Source: Curvularia sp. ZM96
Lineage: Eukaryota; Ascomycota; Dothideomycetes; Pleosporales; Pleosporaceae
NCBI GenBank assembly: GCA_022457065.1
Contig: JAJGBQ010000004.1
Coordinates: 2,728,001-2,792,000, forward strand
Direction: 5' to 3'
DNA length: 64,000 nucleotides
Positions 22,353-32,121 of this stretch are shown piece by piece. Both the position numbers and the translations under genes were made by a program. How positions within the stretch are numbered: the stretch's first letter is position 1; each line of letters starts with the position of its first letter. Under the pieces are notes generated by a model. The model was not told where the DNA came from and did not search any database. It was given only the letters and a program-made list of their open reading frames with translations.

Positions 22353-24980
22353 TTCTCGGTTTGGGAAACCGAACGATCAGCAAGATGGGCTAGAATACAC
22401 ATTGCTTATTCTGCTTTGAAGTTTCGAGAACATAATGGTAACCCATCGCAGCAGTGTGGATGCAATGCCTAGGTGTATGTAGCGTTTCTGTCAAAGCCCA
22501 GAACACCCTAAAGACTGATGAACGGAACGGGGAGCTGTCCTATCGTGTGAATGGGTGTCGTCCGGGGCTGTTGGAAGGACCGTGTCAGTGGTTACTCACT
22601 GTCATTGACTAATTGGCCGAGCGAGAACTTGCTCAGATCCACAAGTTAGCATGAAACAGACGGCATGCTAATTCTGCTAGGGAGGTAACTCAGTATACTA
22701 TTCGCGGACGGACCAAACTCATACGGAGATTTGCACCTATCAAGGCAAAAAACGAAGATCCCGTGCGCCCCAGAACAAAATCTGCAATGGGGACTGAACA
22801 CACTCGTCTGTAGGTGTAGGTGTAGTAGTGGAACGCTGTCAGGCGTCGAAGGAAAAGCAGGATGGCGCTCTGAAAAATCTGAATCAAAAACGAACTTGCA
22901 GTGTTCTCACGATGGCAAAGGTATCTGCTATTTGCCGCAGTTGGCCTATTGGAGGCCCTTCGTAGAATTTGCGTTGTATGGGTGAACGGGGTCCAAAGGG
23001 ATTCTGGAATTCAACCGGACTGATGAATGGTACGGTAGGATTCCTAGTGGTTGTACTCGAGTGTGTTGGTCCACTGCTGGTTATTGTAGCTCAAAACTAA
23101 TGCAGCTTCTTGCCCTTTGGTTGTCTTGACCCAATGCTTGCCTGGTAGGTATATCTCCAAAGGGATTAAGGGCGCGACTGGTAGCGCGTAAAAGTCTTGA
23201 CAGACAGTGCGATGGCCCTGTCTCTGGTTCACGCTCTAGATATTGCCGTCGTCGTCACTGCCTAGCAAATGAGCCAAAAGTCGATTGGCTAGCGGATGTT
23301 GTTCGTGGAGCATCCGAAACCAAGCCTTTCCAGTCTCCACTGATCAACTTGGGAGAAAGGAGAGCCGAGCGAGGTGTCATTCTTTGCTAGTCATTTACTA
23401 GTGGGTTCTTTGGGCATGAGCGTTTTGGTGAAACAAGCCGTAGTTGACAGAGGTCCAATAATGGGCAGAGATAGTCGACAAGTGAAAGACGGCGGCGCCA
23501 TTCCACAGCCAGCAGATGATGAGCGGCGGGTAGCGAGACCACCTGGTCGCAACCGGCGGGCCACCTGACCCAGGTTTCCACGAGGCCATAGCCCACACGC
23601 CACAGCCACCCAGCCGGTAGCCAGATCGGAATCCTTTCGCTTCGCCTTTGCCGACGCCAGAAGCTGCGGCCCTGTGGCGCAGTCGTGTTAACAGCAAGCT
23701 GATGGTGCTCGCATTTCGCCGACAGACCAGATTAGCAGCATCTAAAGCAGGCTACCTTGTATAGATCCCCACGCTGCCCACGAGCAGGGACCTCTGCCGT
23801 TGCCGACCGTCACGGCATAGGCGGCTGAGCAATGTGGCAAGCCAAAAAAAGACCCTGCGCATGAAAACGTATACCAGGGATACTATGCATGAGGGGTGTA
23901 TGTCATAGATGGGTCCGGCTGGCGTGCGAGCCTGCAATCAAAGAGCCGACGTCGTCGCTGTGCCATGGCGCGCGACTCGACCGGCTGGCAGCAGTCGAGA
24001 GCTTGTATCTGTGGTACGCCTACTCAGGTAGGGCGGTTAGTAGAAGGTGGCTAGCGACTAAAAGCCGCCCTGGTGCTACGTGGTTTGCTGCTGGATAAGC
24101 AAAAGGGTGTGAATGCTGCGTGCGTGGAGGTGAGGGCAGTGGCCAATGGAGAAGCAGAGAGGGCCCATGGCAGAGGATGTGGATCGTTTCAGCTTTGGCT
24201 AGCGATCGCCACGCCACGCTACCGCTAGCGTTGGCGTTATCGATAGGCCACGGATACGATGAGCCCCTGCATTACTGGCAAACTGCAGGCACAAACCTCA
24301 AACCTGACGGTGCACCCCTAGCCATAGCCGTGCACCAAGACTTGCCTATCCGAGTCCTACTCCGCTCTTTTTGTTTCATGGACAATGGCCTTGTCATAAC
24401 ACCACGGCCAATGGCATTCACTCCGTGCCTGTCGCTCGCTCCCGAAGCTGCTGGCTACACCACTTATCCGACCGTCGTGCCCCTGCCGCTAAACCCCGAG
24501 GGGCAGACTAGCCGAACAAGTATGCCCATCGTTGCAACAGAGACCTTGCTCCATCGAATAGCCTATGCTTTTCGACGATGATCCGCCGGGGCATTGGCTC
24601 CTGGCTGCTAGCGCTGCCGTACTCGTCGCTCTTCTCCTCGAGCGCCACCGCCCGAGCCTGGGTAGGTGGCCAGACGACATTATACTTATATAACCCGGAG
24701 TCGTTTCGTCTCAACTCCCATTCACAACCAGCTACCACAGCAATACCAGGCTTCTCTTCCTTCTTTTTCCTTCTTCATTGCAATACTGCCTGTGGCAGAT
24801 CACATTCATTACAATTGCTGCGCTGTGCTGAAGAGCTAGACTCAACCATCTACCACTCTTCCACTTATCATTCCAGCAACTTCCAGACACCAGTCACCAC
24901 ATTCTTTACTTCGCTCAGCTGGTCTAGCGATTTCCAACACAAAACAGACTTTTGTCACCATCATTCTTTCACACGTCAAG
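22353..24980. other. 2.6 kb gene-free region upstream of the AA11 gene
   Basis: The longest stretch without a supportable gene. Open frames up to 174 codons exist (for example 24578-25102) but lack protein-like composition or overlap the LPMO gene. The stretch is not AT-rich, so it does not look like a RIP-degraded transposon. A tRNA A-box-like string near 23662 has no matching B box. The 3' end holds the TATA box and CT-rich leader of the AA11 gene. Confidence 0.5.
24687..24693 (+). promoter_or_regulatory. TATA box of the AA11 LPMO gene
   Basis: TATATAA, 288 bp before the ATG at 24981, followed by a CT-rich leader with short A-tracts. A consensus TATA box fits a strongly inducible secreted-enzyme gene. 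The assignment rests on sequence and position only. Confidence 0.55.
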
Positions 24981-25956
24981 ATGTTCACGCAAGCTACTAT
25001 GCTTATGGCGCTTGTCGCCAGCGCCTCCGCCCACATGAGGATGGCCAACCCAAAGCCTTTTGGCTTCGACACCCTCAACAGCTCTCCCCTGGCACCAGCT
25101 GATTTCCCCTGCAAACAACGTCCTGGAGTGTACGACATCACCCAGATGAACCAATGGAACGCTGGTGAGACTCAGGAGGTATCTTTCCTAGGCTCTGCTG
25201 TTCACGGTGGTGGTTCCTGCCAGTTCTCTATCACTACCGACCAGGAACCATCCATTAACTCACAATGGAAAGTCATTGAGAGTGTTGTTGGCGGATGCCC
25301 CTCGAACGTCTCCGGCAATCTGCCTGGTAACCCCGATGGTACCGATGCTGCGAAATTTCCTGTCAAGATGCCAGCAGACATCCCTGATGGCCGATACACC
25401 TTCGCTTGGACTTGGATCAACAAGGTTGGCAACCGCGAGTTCTACATGAACTGCGCTCCTATTCAAGTCGGTAGCGGATCTGGCAAGGCCTCGACTAAGA
25501 GCGCTTCTCAGGCCCTTTCATCCCTGCCTGACATGTTTGTTGCCAACCTACCCGCTGATGAGTGCGCCACCAAGGAGAATGAGGACTTCAACTACCCCAA
25601 CCCTGGTCAGAACCTCGTCGAGGGTAACGGTGCCTCGCTCGGTGACACCTTGGTTGGTTCTGGATGCAACAAGATGACCAAGATGGGCGCTGGTAGCGGC
25701 GAGATTGGAACCCCCACTCAGCCTGAGGCGGGTTCGCCTGCAGCCAGCGAGGCCCCTGCTCAAAGCTCTGGCAATGCCTCCCTCCCCGCCAACGGTGGTG
25801 GTGTCTTCGCCCCTGGAGCCTCCTCTGCTCCAGTTGCGGCACCCACTCCTACCCCGATCACCTCCAAGCCCGTTACCAGCCCTCAGCCTGCGGCTCCAGA
25901 GACCCCTGACAATGGCGCCACTAAGCCTGACAACGGCACCCAGGCGCCCTCTGCTG

Positions 25957-26023
<67 letters not shown>

Positions 26024-26264
26024 CTCCGGCAACTCTGGCTCTTCCGGCAACGGCGACTGCACTCCATGCAGCAACGATGGCGCTGTTGTCTGCATTGGCA
26101 GCAACCAGTTCGGTCTCTGCAACCACGGATGCGTCGTCGCCCAGCCTCTCGCAAATGGCATGTCTTGCTCTGCTGGTGCCATTGTCGCCTCGGCCAAGAA
26201 GCGATCTCTTCACTTCCCTCGCGCTCACCTCCACCGCCGCCACTCAGCTTCTCACTTGATCTAA
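24981..26264 (+). CDS. AA11-family lytic polysaccharide monooxygenase with Gly-Ser linker and C-terminal Cys-rich module
   Basis: AA11 enzymes are secreted copper enzymes that oxidatively cut chitin. The gene is a single exon of 427 residues. A signal peptide (residues 1-17, ending SASA) leaves His18 as the mature N-terminus, which is required for the copper histidine brace. The second brace residue is His75 in AVHGGGSCQ, and the axial Tyr lies in REFYMNCAP. Cys residues match the family disulfides (FPCKQRPG, GGCPSN). After the catalytic domain (to about residue 250) come a Ser/Ala/Pro linker, a run of about 12 Gly-Ser repeats (about residues 325-350) and a 45-residue module with CTPCSNDGAVVCIG..FGLCNHGCVV..GMSCS. 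That module resembles the X278 type often found on AA11 proteins and probably binds chitin. The 3' end is Arg/His-rich. Its TATA box lies 288 bp upstream. Confidence 0.92.
25956..26027 (+). repeat. GGCTCT hexanucleotide microsatellite within the AA11 gene
   Basis: About 12 near-perfect copies of GGCTCT encode the Gly-Ser linker. The copies are almost identical at the nucleotide level, so the tract is likely to vary in length between strains while keeping the frame. Confidence 0.9.
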
Positions 26265-27298
26265 ATGCGACACACTGCATAGCTATTGGGTTTTCAGGGC
26301 GCTCCCGCATACCCAGTTTAGCCATGCGCTACGAAAACGCATCGTTTGGAGTTAGGGATACGGTCAATGATACACACGGATTGGGAGGATGGGTTTGGGG
26401 TTTGGGTATTCACATTGGGTCACGCAAGACAGATACCACTTGGGTCTGGCTTGCGATTTATTCTTCTTCTTCTTGTGTTCTACTTTTGTTATGTTCTTTC
26501 TTTCGTTCATGCTCAGCTCTTGATCCGGTTGGCATGCCTTGTTTTTAGAGGATTTAAGAGAAGTCCTGTGGTAAGTCTCGTGTCTACGAGCGCAGCATAC
26601 ATAGCACCACGAGTGTCCAAAAATCAATGACAACGCTCATTTTCAACTGCAATATCACTGCCCCTGTGCCTAATCTCTGTGGTGTCGAATCCGTGATGCT
26701 TGTTTCGTTGGCGTTTCGTGCGAACCTTAACAACGGCCGGCAATAGGCAAGGGTCCAGCGGGCAGAGGTCCAAATTCAGGCCGGGGAGGGGGTGGCTGCA
26801 CGCTGCACTGTGACTTCTAGATGAGACAGATATGCCTGGCCAACGCAGGCCATCGCACTGCGCAATGTCGCCTCGTCTGCAAGGCATGCATCGCTGCACC
26901 TCCTATTCATTGGCCCTACACTTCTGCTGTTACTCGCAAAACATCCAGACTATTCACCGGATTATGACGTTACTCGGCCGCTGATTGGCCAGCTCTTCAG
27001 GGAACAGACAGCACAAACGGGTTTCCCCTCTGCAACCAAAACCTCAGCTCCAGACTCCTCTTAACAGCGCACGCCCGAGCACGCGACCAGGCAAACTGCG
27101 ACACTCTGTACGGACATAGCGGATTGGTTATCGCGTCGCGTCGGCACTCATAATCAGCAGCGAGTCTCGGCCCAGGTTTCGCACGTTGCCGCCACTCGAG
27201 CTTGGGAGGTCATTGCGCTCGCCCCACTACCTCGTTGCCCTCACCTCCACCGTCTCCTGGCGCTCACCCTTCAAGGCGAACTGCACAGACCGCCCACC
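26265..27298. other. Intergenic region upstream of calcineurin A
   Basis: About 1 kb. ATTGG (inverted CCAAT) occurs near 26983 and 27122. A T-rich segment around 26460-26520 probably belongs to the AA11 3' end. No gene, RNA or repeat is recognised. Confidence 0.45.
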
Positions 27299-29326
27299 AT
27301 GGAGAACAACCAGCAAGATGTCGACCAAAACAAGTACATCGACAATGCAATCCGCGCCGTGCGGGAGAAGAAGCCCCTCCCGGAGATCGACTTTACCCTC
27401 CATACCATGGAAGATGGCACGCAAGTAAGCACACAGGAACGTGTCTGCAAAGGTATGCCTGTTTCATGACTTTTGCTTAGCTTAACTTGCTATTAAAAGT
27501 CATTCCGCAACAACTAGCAGTCTGGAGAGTCAGCTAACGGTTCTGTGCCTCCCAGACGTTCAAGCACCCGCCTTCCACCCGCCTAGCGACGAGCAATTCT
27601 TCTCACCGCAAGATCGCACCAAGCCGAATATCCAGTTCCTGAAGCAACACTTCTACCGCGAAGGTCGCTTGACCGAACAACAGGCGCTATGGATCCTCAA
27701 GAAGGGCACGGAAATTCTAAAGTCGGAGCCAAACATGTTGGAGATGGACGCACCCATCACGGTCTGTGGCGATGTCCACGGCCAGTACTACGACCTTATG
27801 AAACTTTTCGAAGTTGGTGGCGACCCGGCGGAGACGCGCTACTTATTCTTGGGCGACTATGTCGACCGTGGTTATTTCAGTATAGAGGTAAGGCAGCCGG
27901 GCGAATTGGCCACGTGCGGTTCGCTGACAGTCGCAGTGTGTTCTGTACCTCTGGTCCCTCAAGATCTGGTACCCCAATACTCTTTGGCTACTCCGAGGTA
28001 ACCACGAGTGCCGCCATTTGACCGATTACTTTACCTTCAAACTCGAATGCAAGCACAAGTACTCCGAGGCTGTGTACGAGGCATGCATGGACTCTTTCTG
28101 CGCATTGCCCCTGGCTGCAGTCATGAACAAGCAATTTTTGTGCATACACGGTGGACTGAGTCCTGAGCTCCACACCCTAGACGATCTGAAGAGCGTATGT
28201 GGCACTTGTGAAGTCTCTGGCACCGCGGCTAACTTTGTAGATTGACCGTTTCCGGGAACCCCCAACTCACGGCCTCATGTGCGACATCCTCTGGGCTGAT
28301 CCGCTCGAGGAGTTCGGTCAAGAGAAGACCAATGACTTCTTCGTCCACAACCATGTTCGTGGATGCTCATACTTCTTCTCCTACCCAGCCGCCTGCGCTT
28401 TCCTTGAGAAGAACAACCTTTTGTCTATTATCCGTGCACACGAGGCCCAGGATGCTGGCTACCGAATGTACAGGAAGACGCGGACAACTGGTTTCCCCAG
28501 TGTCATGACCATTTTCAGTGCCCCCAACTATCTGGATGTGTACAACAACAAGGCTGCTGTGCTCAAGTACGAGAACAATGTTATGAACATTCGACAATTC
28601 AGTAAGCATGTCTCATTGGGTCATACATTAAGAGGCTAACATGGTCAGACTGCACACCCCACCCCTACTGGTTGCCCAACTTCATGGACGTCTTCACATG
28701 GTCGCTGCCATTCGTTGGAGAAAAGAGTATGCCAAGCCGTTGCCTTGTGAATTGTATGTACTAACTATAACCAGTCACTGACATGCTCATTGCTATCCTG
28801 AATACTTGTTCCAAGGAAGAACTGGAAGAGGAAACTCCCAGCTCTTTGGCATCTGGACCCTCATCGCCCCCGTTGTCCAGTCTGGACCCAGAATCGACCG
28901 AGTTCAAGCGTCGCGCTATCAAGAACAAGATTCTGGCCATTGGACGTCTCTCTCGTGTATTCCAGGTGTTGCGCGAGGAGTCTGAGCGGGTTACGGAGTT
29001 GAAGACGGCATCGGGTGGTCGACTCCCTGCAGGCACGCTTATGCTCGGCGCTGAAGGAATCAAGCAGGCCATTCACAGCTTCGAGGATGCACGCAAGGTT
29101 GATTTACAGAACGAGAGGTTGCCACCAAGCCATGAGGAAGTACGGAAATCTCAGGAGGTGAGCCGGGAGCAGGCTCTCGAGAAGGCGACCAAGGAGGCCG
29201 AGAACGACCAGGGTCTTGCCACGGTTGCAAGGCGCATTAGCATGTAAGTGGTGCTGGAGGTTGTGTCGGTGTGCAATCACTAATGTATGCAGGTCATCTG
29301 GATCTAGTCGTAACCGGAAGAGCTAG
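27299..29326 (+). CDS. cnaA: Calcineurin A, catalytic subunit of Ca2+/calmodulin-dependent protein phosphatase 2B
   Basis: Calcineurin dephosphorylates Crz1-type factors and controls stress response, growth and wall integrity. Seven exons: 27299-27452, 27556-27887, 27937-28194, 28241-28601, 28649-28726, 28775-29243 and 29293-29326, 561 residues. Phosphatase motifs are intact: GDVHGQYYD, GDYVDRG, LLRGNHECR (completed in exon 3), the HGGLSPE loop and the YFFSYPAACAFL region. The calcineurin-B binding helix (YWLPNFMDVFTWSLPFVGEK) follows. The calmodulin-binding helix is the ARRAIKNKILAIGRLSRVFQVLREE-like stretch near residues 430-455. The autoinhibitory segment (PPSHEEVRKSQEVSREQALEKA) comes next. 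The final intron has a perfect GTAAGT donor. If it is retained, the protein stops at 29247 after RRISM; if spliced, it gains SSGSSRNRKS. Upstream exons are certain; the terminal exon is likely. Confidence 0.96.
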
Positions 29327-29727
29327 GCGCGATTCACGCGTTCACGATCGGAAAGTGAAGCCGAGAGGCGAGCTATGTCATGAAAGGTTGTTTAGGTTGT
29401 TGATTTCTGTATGGGTGGACCACCGAATAGCATCAGTATACCACGCAGGCATATTTGGACCACACAAGCGTAGCCTAAAAGGTATTACCTAGTGGACGGT
29501 AATAATTGCTAGCCGACTGCTCAGACGTGAATGAGCCGGCTCTTGATTGAAACACAACCCATTCCTGTGCCTGACGCTTAATTGAGTCTCTTGTGTGAAT
29601 ACGTGTAATGGCCAAGGCGATGGTATGATGATGGAGCAGCGCACGTGCGCGGGCCGAAGCTAGCTTTGCCGACCTACGTCAAGTACAACATTTCAGACGA
29701 TGGTAGCAATGTTCATCTTCAAGCCCG
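29327..29727. other. Intergenic region
   Basis: About 400 bp between two same-strand genes. No feature beyond a 3' region and a promoter is seen. Confidence 0.45.
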
Positions 29728-31746
29728 ATGCCTCCATGGGTGGCTTCCGTGCCGCGACTGACCCTCTTTCGCAAGACAGGGTCAATTGATCGGATTCCGC
29801 TTGCGCTTCGCTGTCGCAATGTCCCCAAGTCAACATGTACCAGTCTCCGCGCCCGCTTCGCATCGACGCATGTCTCGCCGACTGCGATAAATCTGCGCCC
29901 CAACGTCCCACCACGCAACAAGGAGCTATACGATGCCTTATCGGCCCTCAGTGGAGCGGCAGAGACATATGTCAATATCAGTAGATTACAGTTGGCATTG
30001 CGGGGCTTGGCTGCGCAAGACGCCGTGACAAGAGTTGCCGGTACGGTGCACCCGCAAATGCGTGGCTAGTGGCATGAGCGCTGACAGTGGCACACAGTTC
30101 TCGGGTTGAACAGTCAATTGAGCGCGCAGCAATTGGCACGTCTCTTGATCGCAGACCCATTGGCTGCCGAGGAGCAATGGGAGAGAGACCTGGTCAAGGC
30201 AGGTGACGGCAATGAGAACGCCGTGTTGCTCAAGTGGGTGCACTCAGATCGCTGCGAGGAGAGGGCGCAATAGCTGACACGTCTGCACAGGTACAGCACT
30301 GATCCCGATGCCTACCCGCCAACACCGCTTTACAGAGTCCTTGCTGTTCCTTCGCGTACTCTCCACTCGCACAATCTCGAGGTCCTCGTCTCCACGGTAA
30401 ACGTCAACACCGCCAGAGCCGCCCCTCATGTATCGACAGAAAGCCCCACCGAGTCGCTATTGGTTCCCAAACTCCAGGCCACTTCCGCCAGAGGACTGCC
30501 AGTCCCGTACCCGGTGCACAAGACGTTAATACTAGGAGAGGGACTCGACAGCGCGATATCCTTTGGGAGGTTTTCGGCAGATGGTCTCGATGAGATGCAA
30601 GGCATGGTGAAAGTGGCTATTGAACTGCCGGTGCCCTCGGCCGAGTCAAGCCCAGATCCCAATGCCGAAAGTGCTCCTGTAAATGTCGCGGTCGGTACCA
30701 AGGCGCTGGACAGCTTCCGTGAATCCATTCAAAACTCAACCATCTACGAGCGATTATGGTTTCAAAGTGGTCTACCAACTATCTCGCAATGGTTGGTTCA
30801 CGATCTCCAAACGTCCGAAGGTATCAAGCCCCCATTGAAGACGCTTATATCTTCTGTTGCAGACGATGTAGAAGCCAATGTCCTGAAAGAAGATGCCGCT
30901 CGACTCCAGAAACTTGCATCTGTTCAAACTGATCAAGAGGTCACGGCATCCATTGTGGGCCATTTGGAGAGGTGGGCTGAGAGCTCTCATGCAGAGCTCC
31001 GCGACGAGCTCGACGAGGCTTTTGCAGCGAAGAACTGGCACAAATTGGCATGGTGGAAGCTTCTGTGGCGTGTCGACGATATCACAATGATCAGCTCCGA
31101 GATACTGGAACGACGGTGGCTTGTCTCTGCTGAGAAAAACAGTGTCTACCTAGCCGGCCGCATGAACCAAGCCGGCTATCCAGACGAACTCCAACGACCC
31201 GTTGTTTCCAGCATACCCGAGGCTACTACAGAAGACACAGCGCCGACAGCGGAGAACCCACGGATGGATCTTTCCACAAATGTCCGCAAGCCCGTACCCT
31301 GGCACCAACAAATCTCCAACGCTCGTACCGAACTCATTAACGACACCGTGCCTCCTCTACAAGCCCTTGCCCAACGCCTCATCCTGCAGACGTTCAGCAC
31401 AACGTCCATTTCCTCCGCGGCATCCGCACTCCTCTACGTCTCCATGTCGTCCTTCTCCGTCTTCGAGGCCTCAGCCGTCGCAGCACTCGGACTCACCTTC
31501 TCCCTTCGCCGCATGCAGAAGATCTGGGAGGGTGCGCGCGAGTCGTGGCAAATGACTGTGAAAGAAGAGGGAAGACGTACGCTGAAGAGTACTGAGGAGA
31601 GCGTTAGATACATCATTGAGAATGCCGAGAAGAAGGAAGTTGCGGAACCCGAGGATGTAGCTGAGAGAAGGGCGGCGAGGGAGGCGGTTGCCAGAGTAAG
31701 GGAGGCGCTAGACCGCATGACCGGGGATGGAAGGAGTGGTGTATGA
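29728..31746 (+). CDS. Mmc1-like mitochondrial protein
   Basis: Three exons: 29728-30040, 30098-30233 and 30291-31746, 634 residues. The N-terminus is basic and free of acidic residues for about 40 positions (PRLTLFRKTG, LRARFAST), as expected for a mitochondrial presequence. Then follows a conserved fungal block (NKELYDALSALS..ETYVNISRLQLALRGL..AVLGLNSQLSAQQLARLL), which is completed across intron 1. The C-terminal third has two hydrophobic stretches (FSTTSISSAASALLYVSMS and FEASAVAALGLTFSL) before a charged coiled helix. This architecture matches proteins annotated in fungi with the Mmc1 C-terminal domain, linked in yeast to the mitochondrial MIOREX/expressosome assembly. The family call is from memory of its layout; the role here is inferred. 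Splice signals are good; intron 2 uses GTGGGT. Confidence 0.8.
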
Positions 31747-32121
31747 TAGATATGTACTATAAGAAATTGATGCGTCCTTATTCTCTTGCTATCTCTTAGT
31801 TACTGCTAGGTTTTACTCAATAGTCAAAGTCCTGCGTGGCACTGACGCTTTCTCGCCTCAAAAGTATGGCAGTAGACAATGTCTCTTTTCATTCATCATC
31901 TGTACACTTCCATAAGAGTGGAAATAGTGCATCTATAATGAAAAACTCCACAGGCTTCCACCATATCTACTGCGGAGCTTATTCATAGTCCATTTCCTAC
32001 TACAAATGCTAAGTCTCATTCAAGAATCAGCTACGAGAAATATACCTGATGACCACTATTAAAGACAGCCAGTATACCTCCACACCACCCCCTTCTCTCT
32101 TGCGCTCACTATTCCTCAACC
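31747..32121. other. Intergenic region between convergent genes
   Basis: About 375 bp, AT-rich, between the ends of the Mmc1-like and MFS genes. It must hold both terminators. No other structure is seen. Confidence 0.45.

Noticed and set aside
23655..23735. TGGCGCAGTCG string resembling a tRNA A box
   Set aside because: No B box (GGTTCRANNCC) follows at the right distance, and no cloverleaf can be drawn.
24578..25102. 174-codon plus frame over the AA11 leader
   Set aside because: It is low in protein-like composition, runs out of frame into the AA11 coding region, and lies across the TATA box.
25548..26243. 231-codon minus frame opposite the AA11 gene
   Set aside because: It is a shadow of the Gly/Ser/Ala-rich coding sequence: the antisense reads as Arg-Ala repeats.
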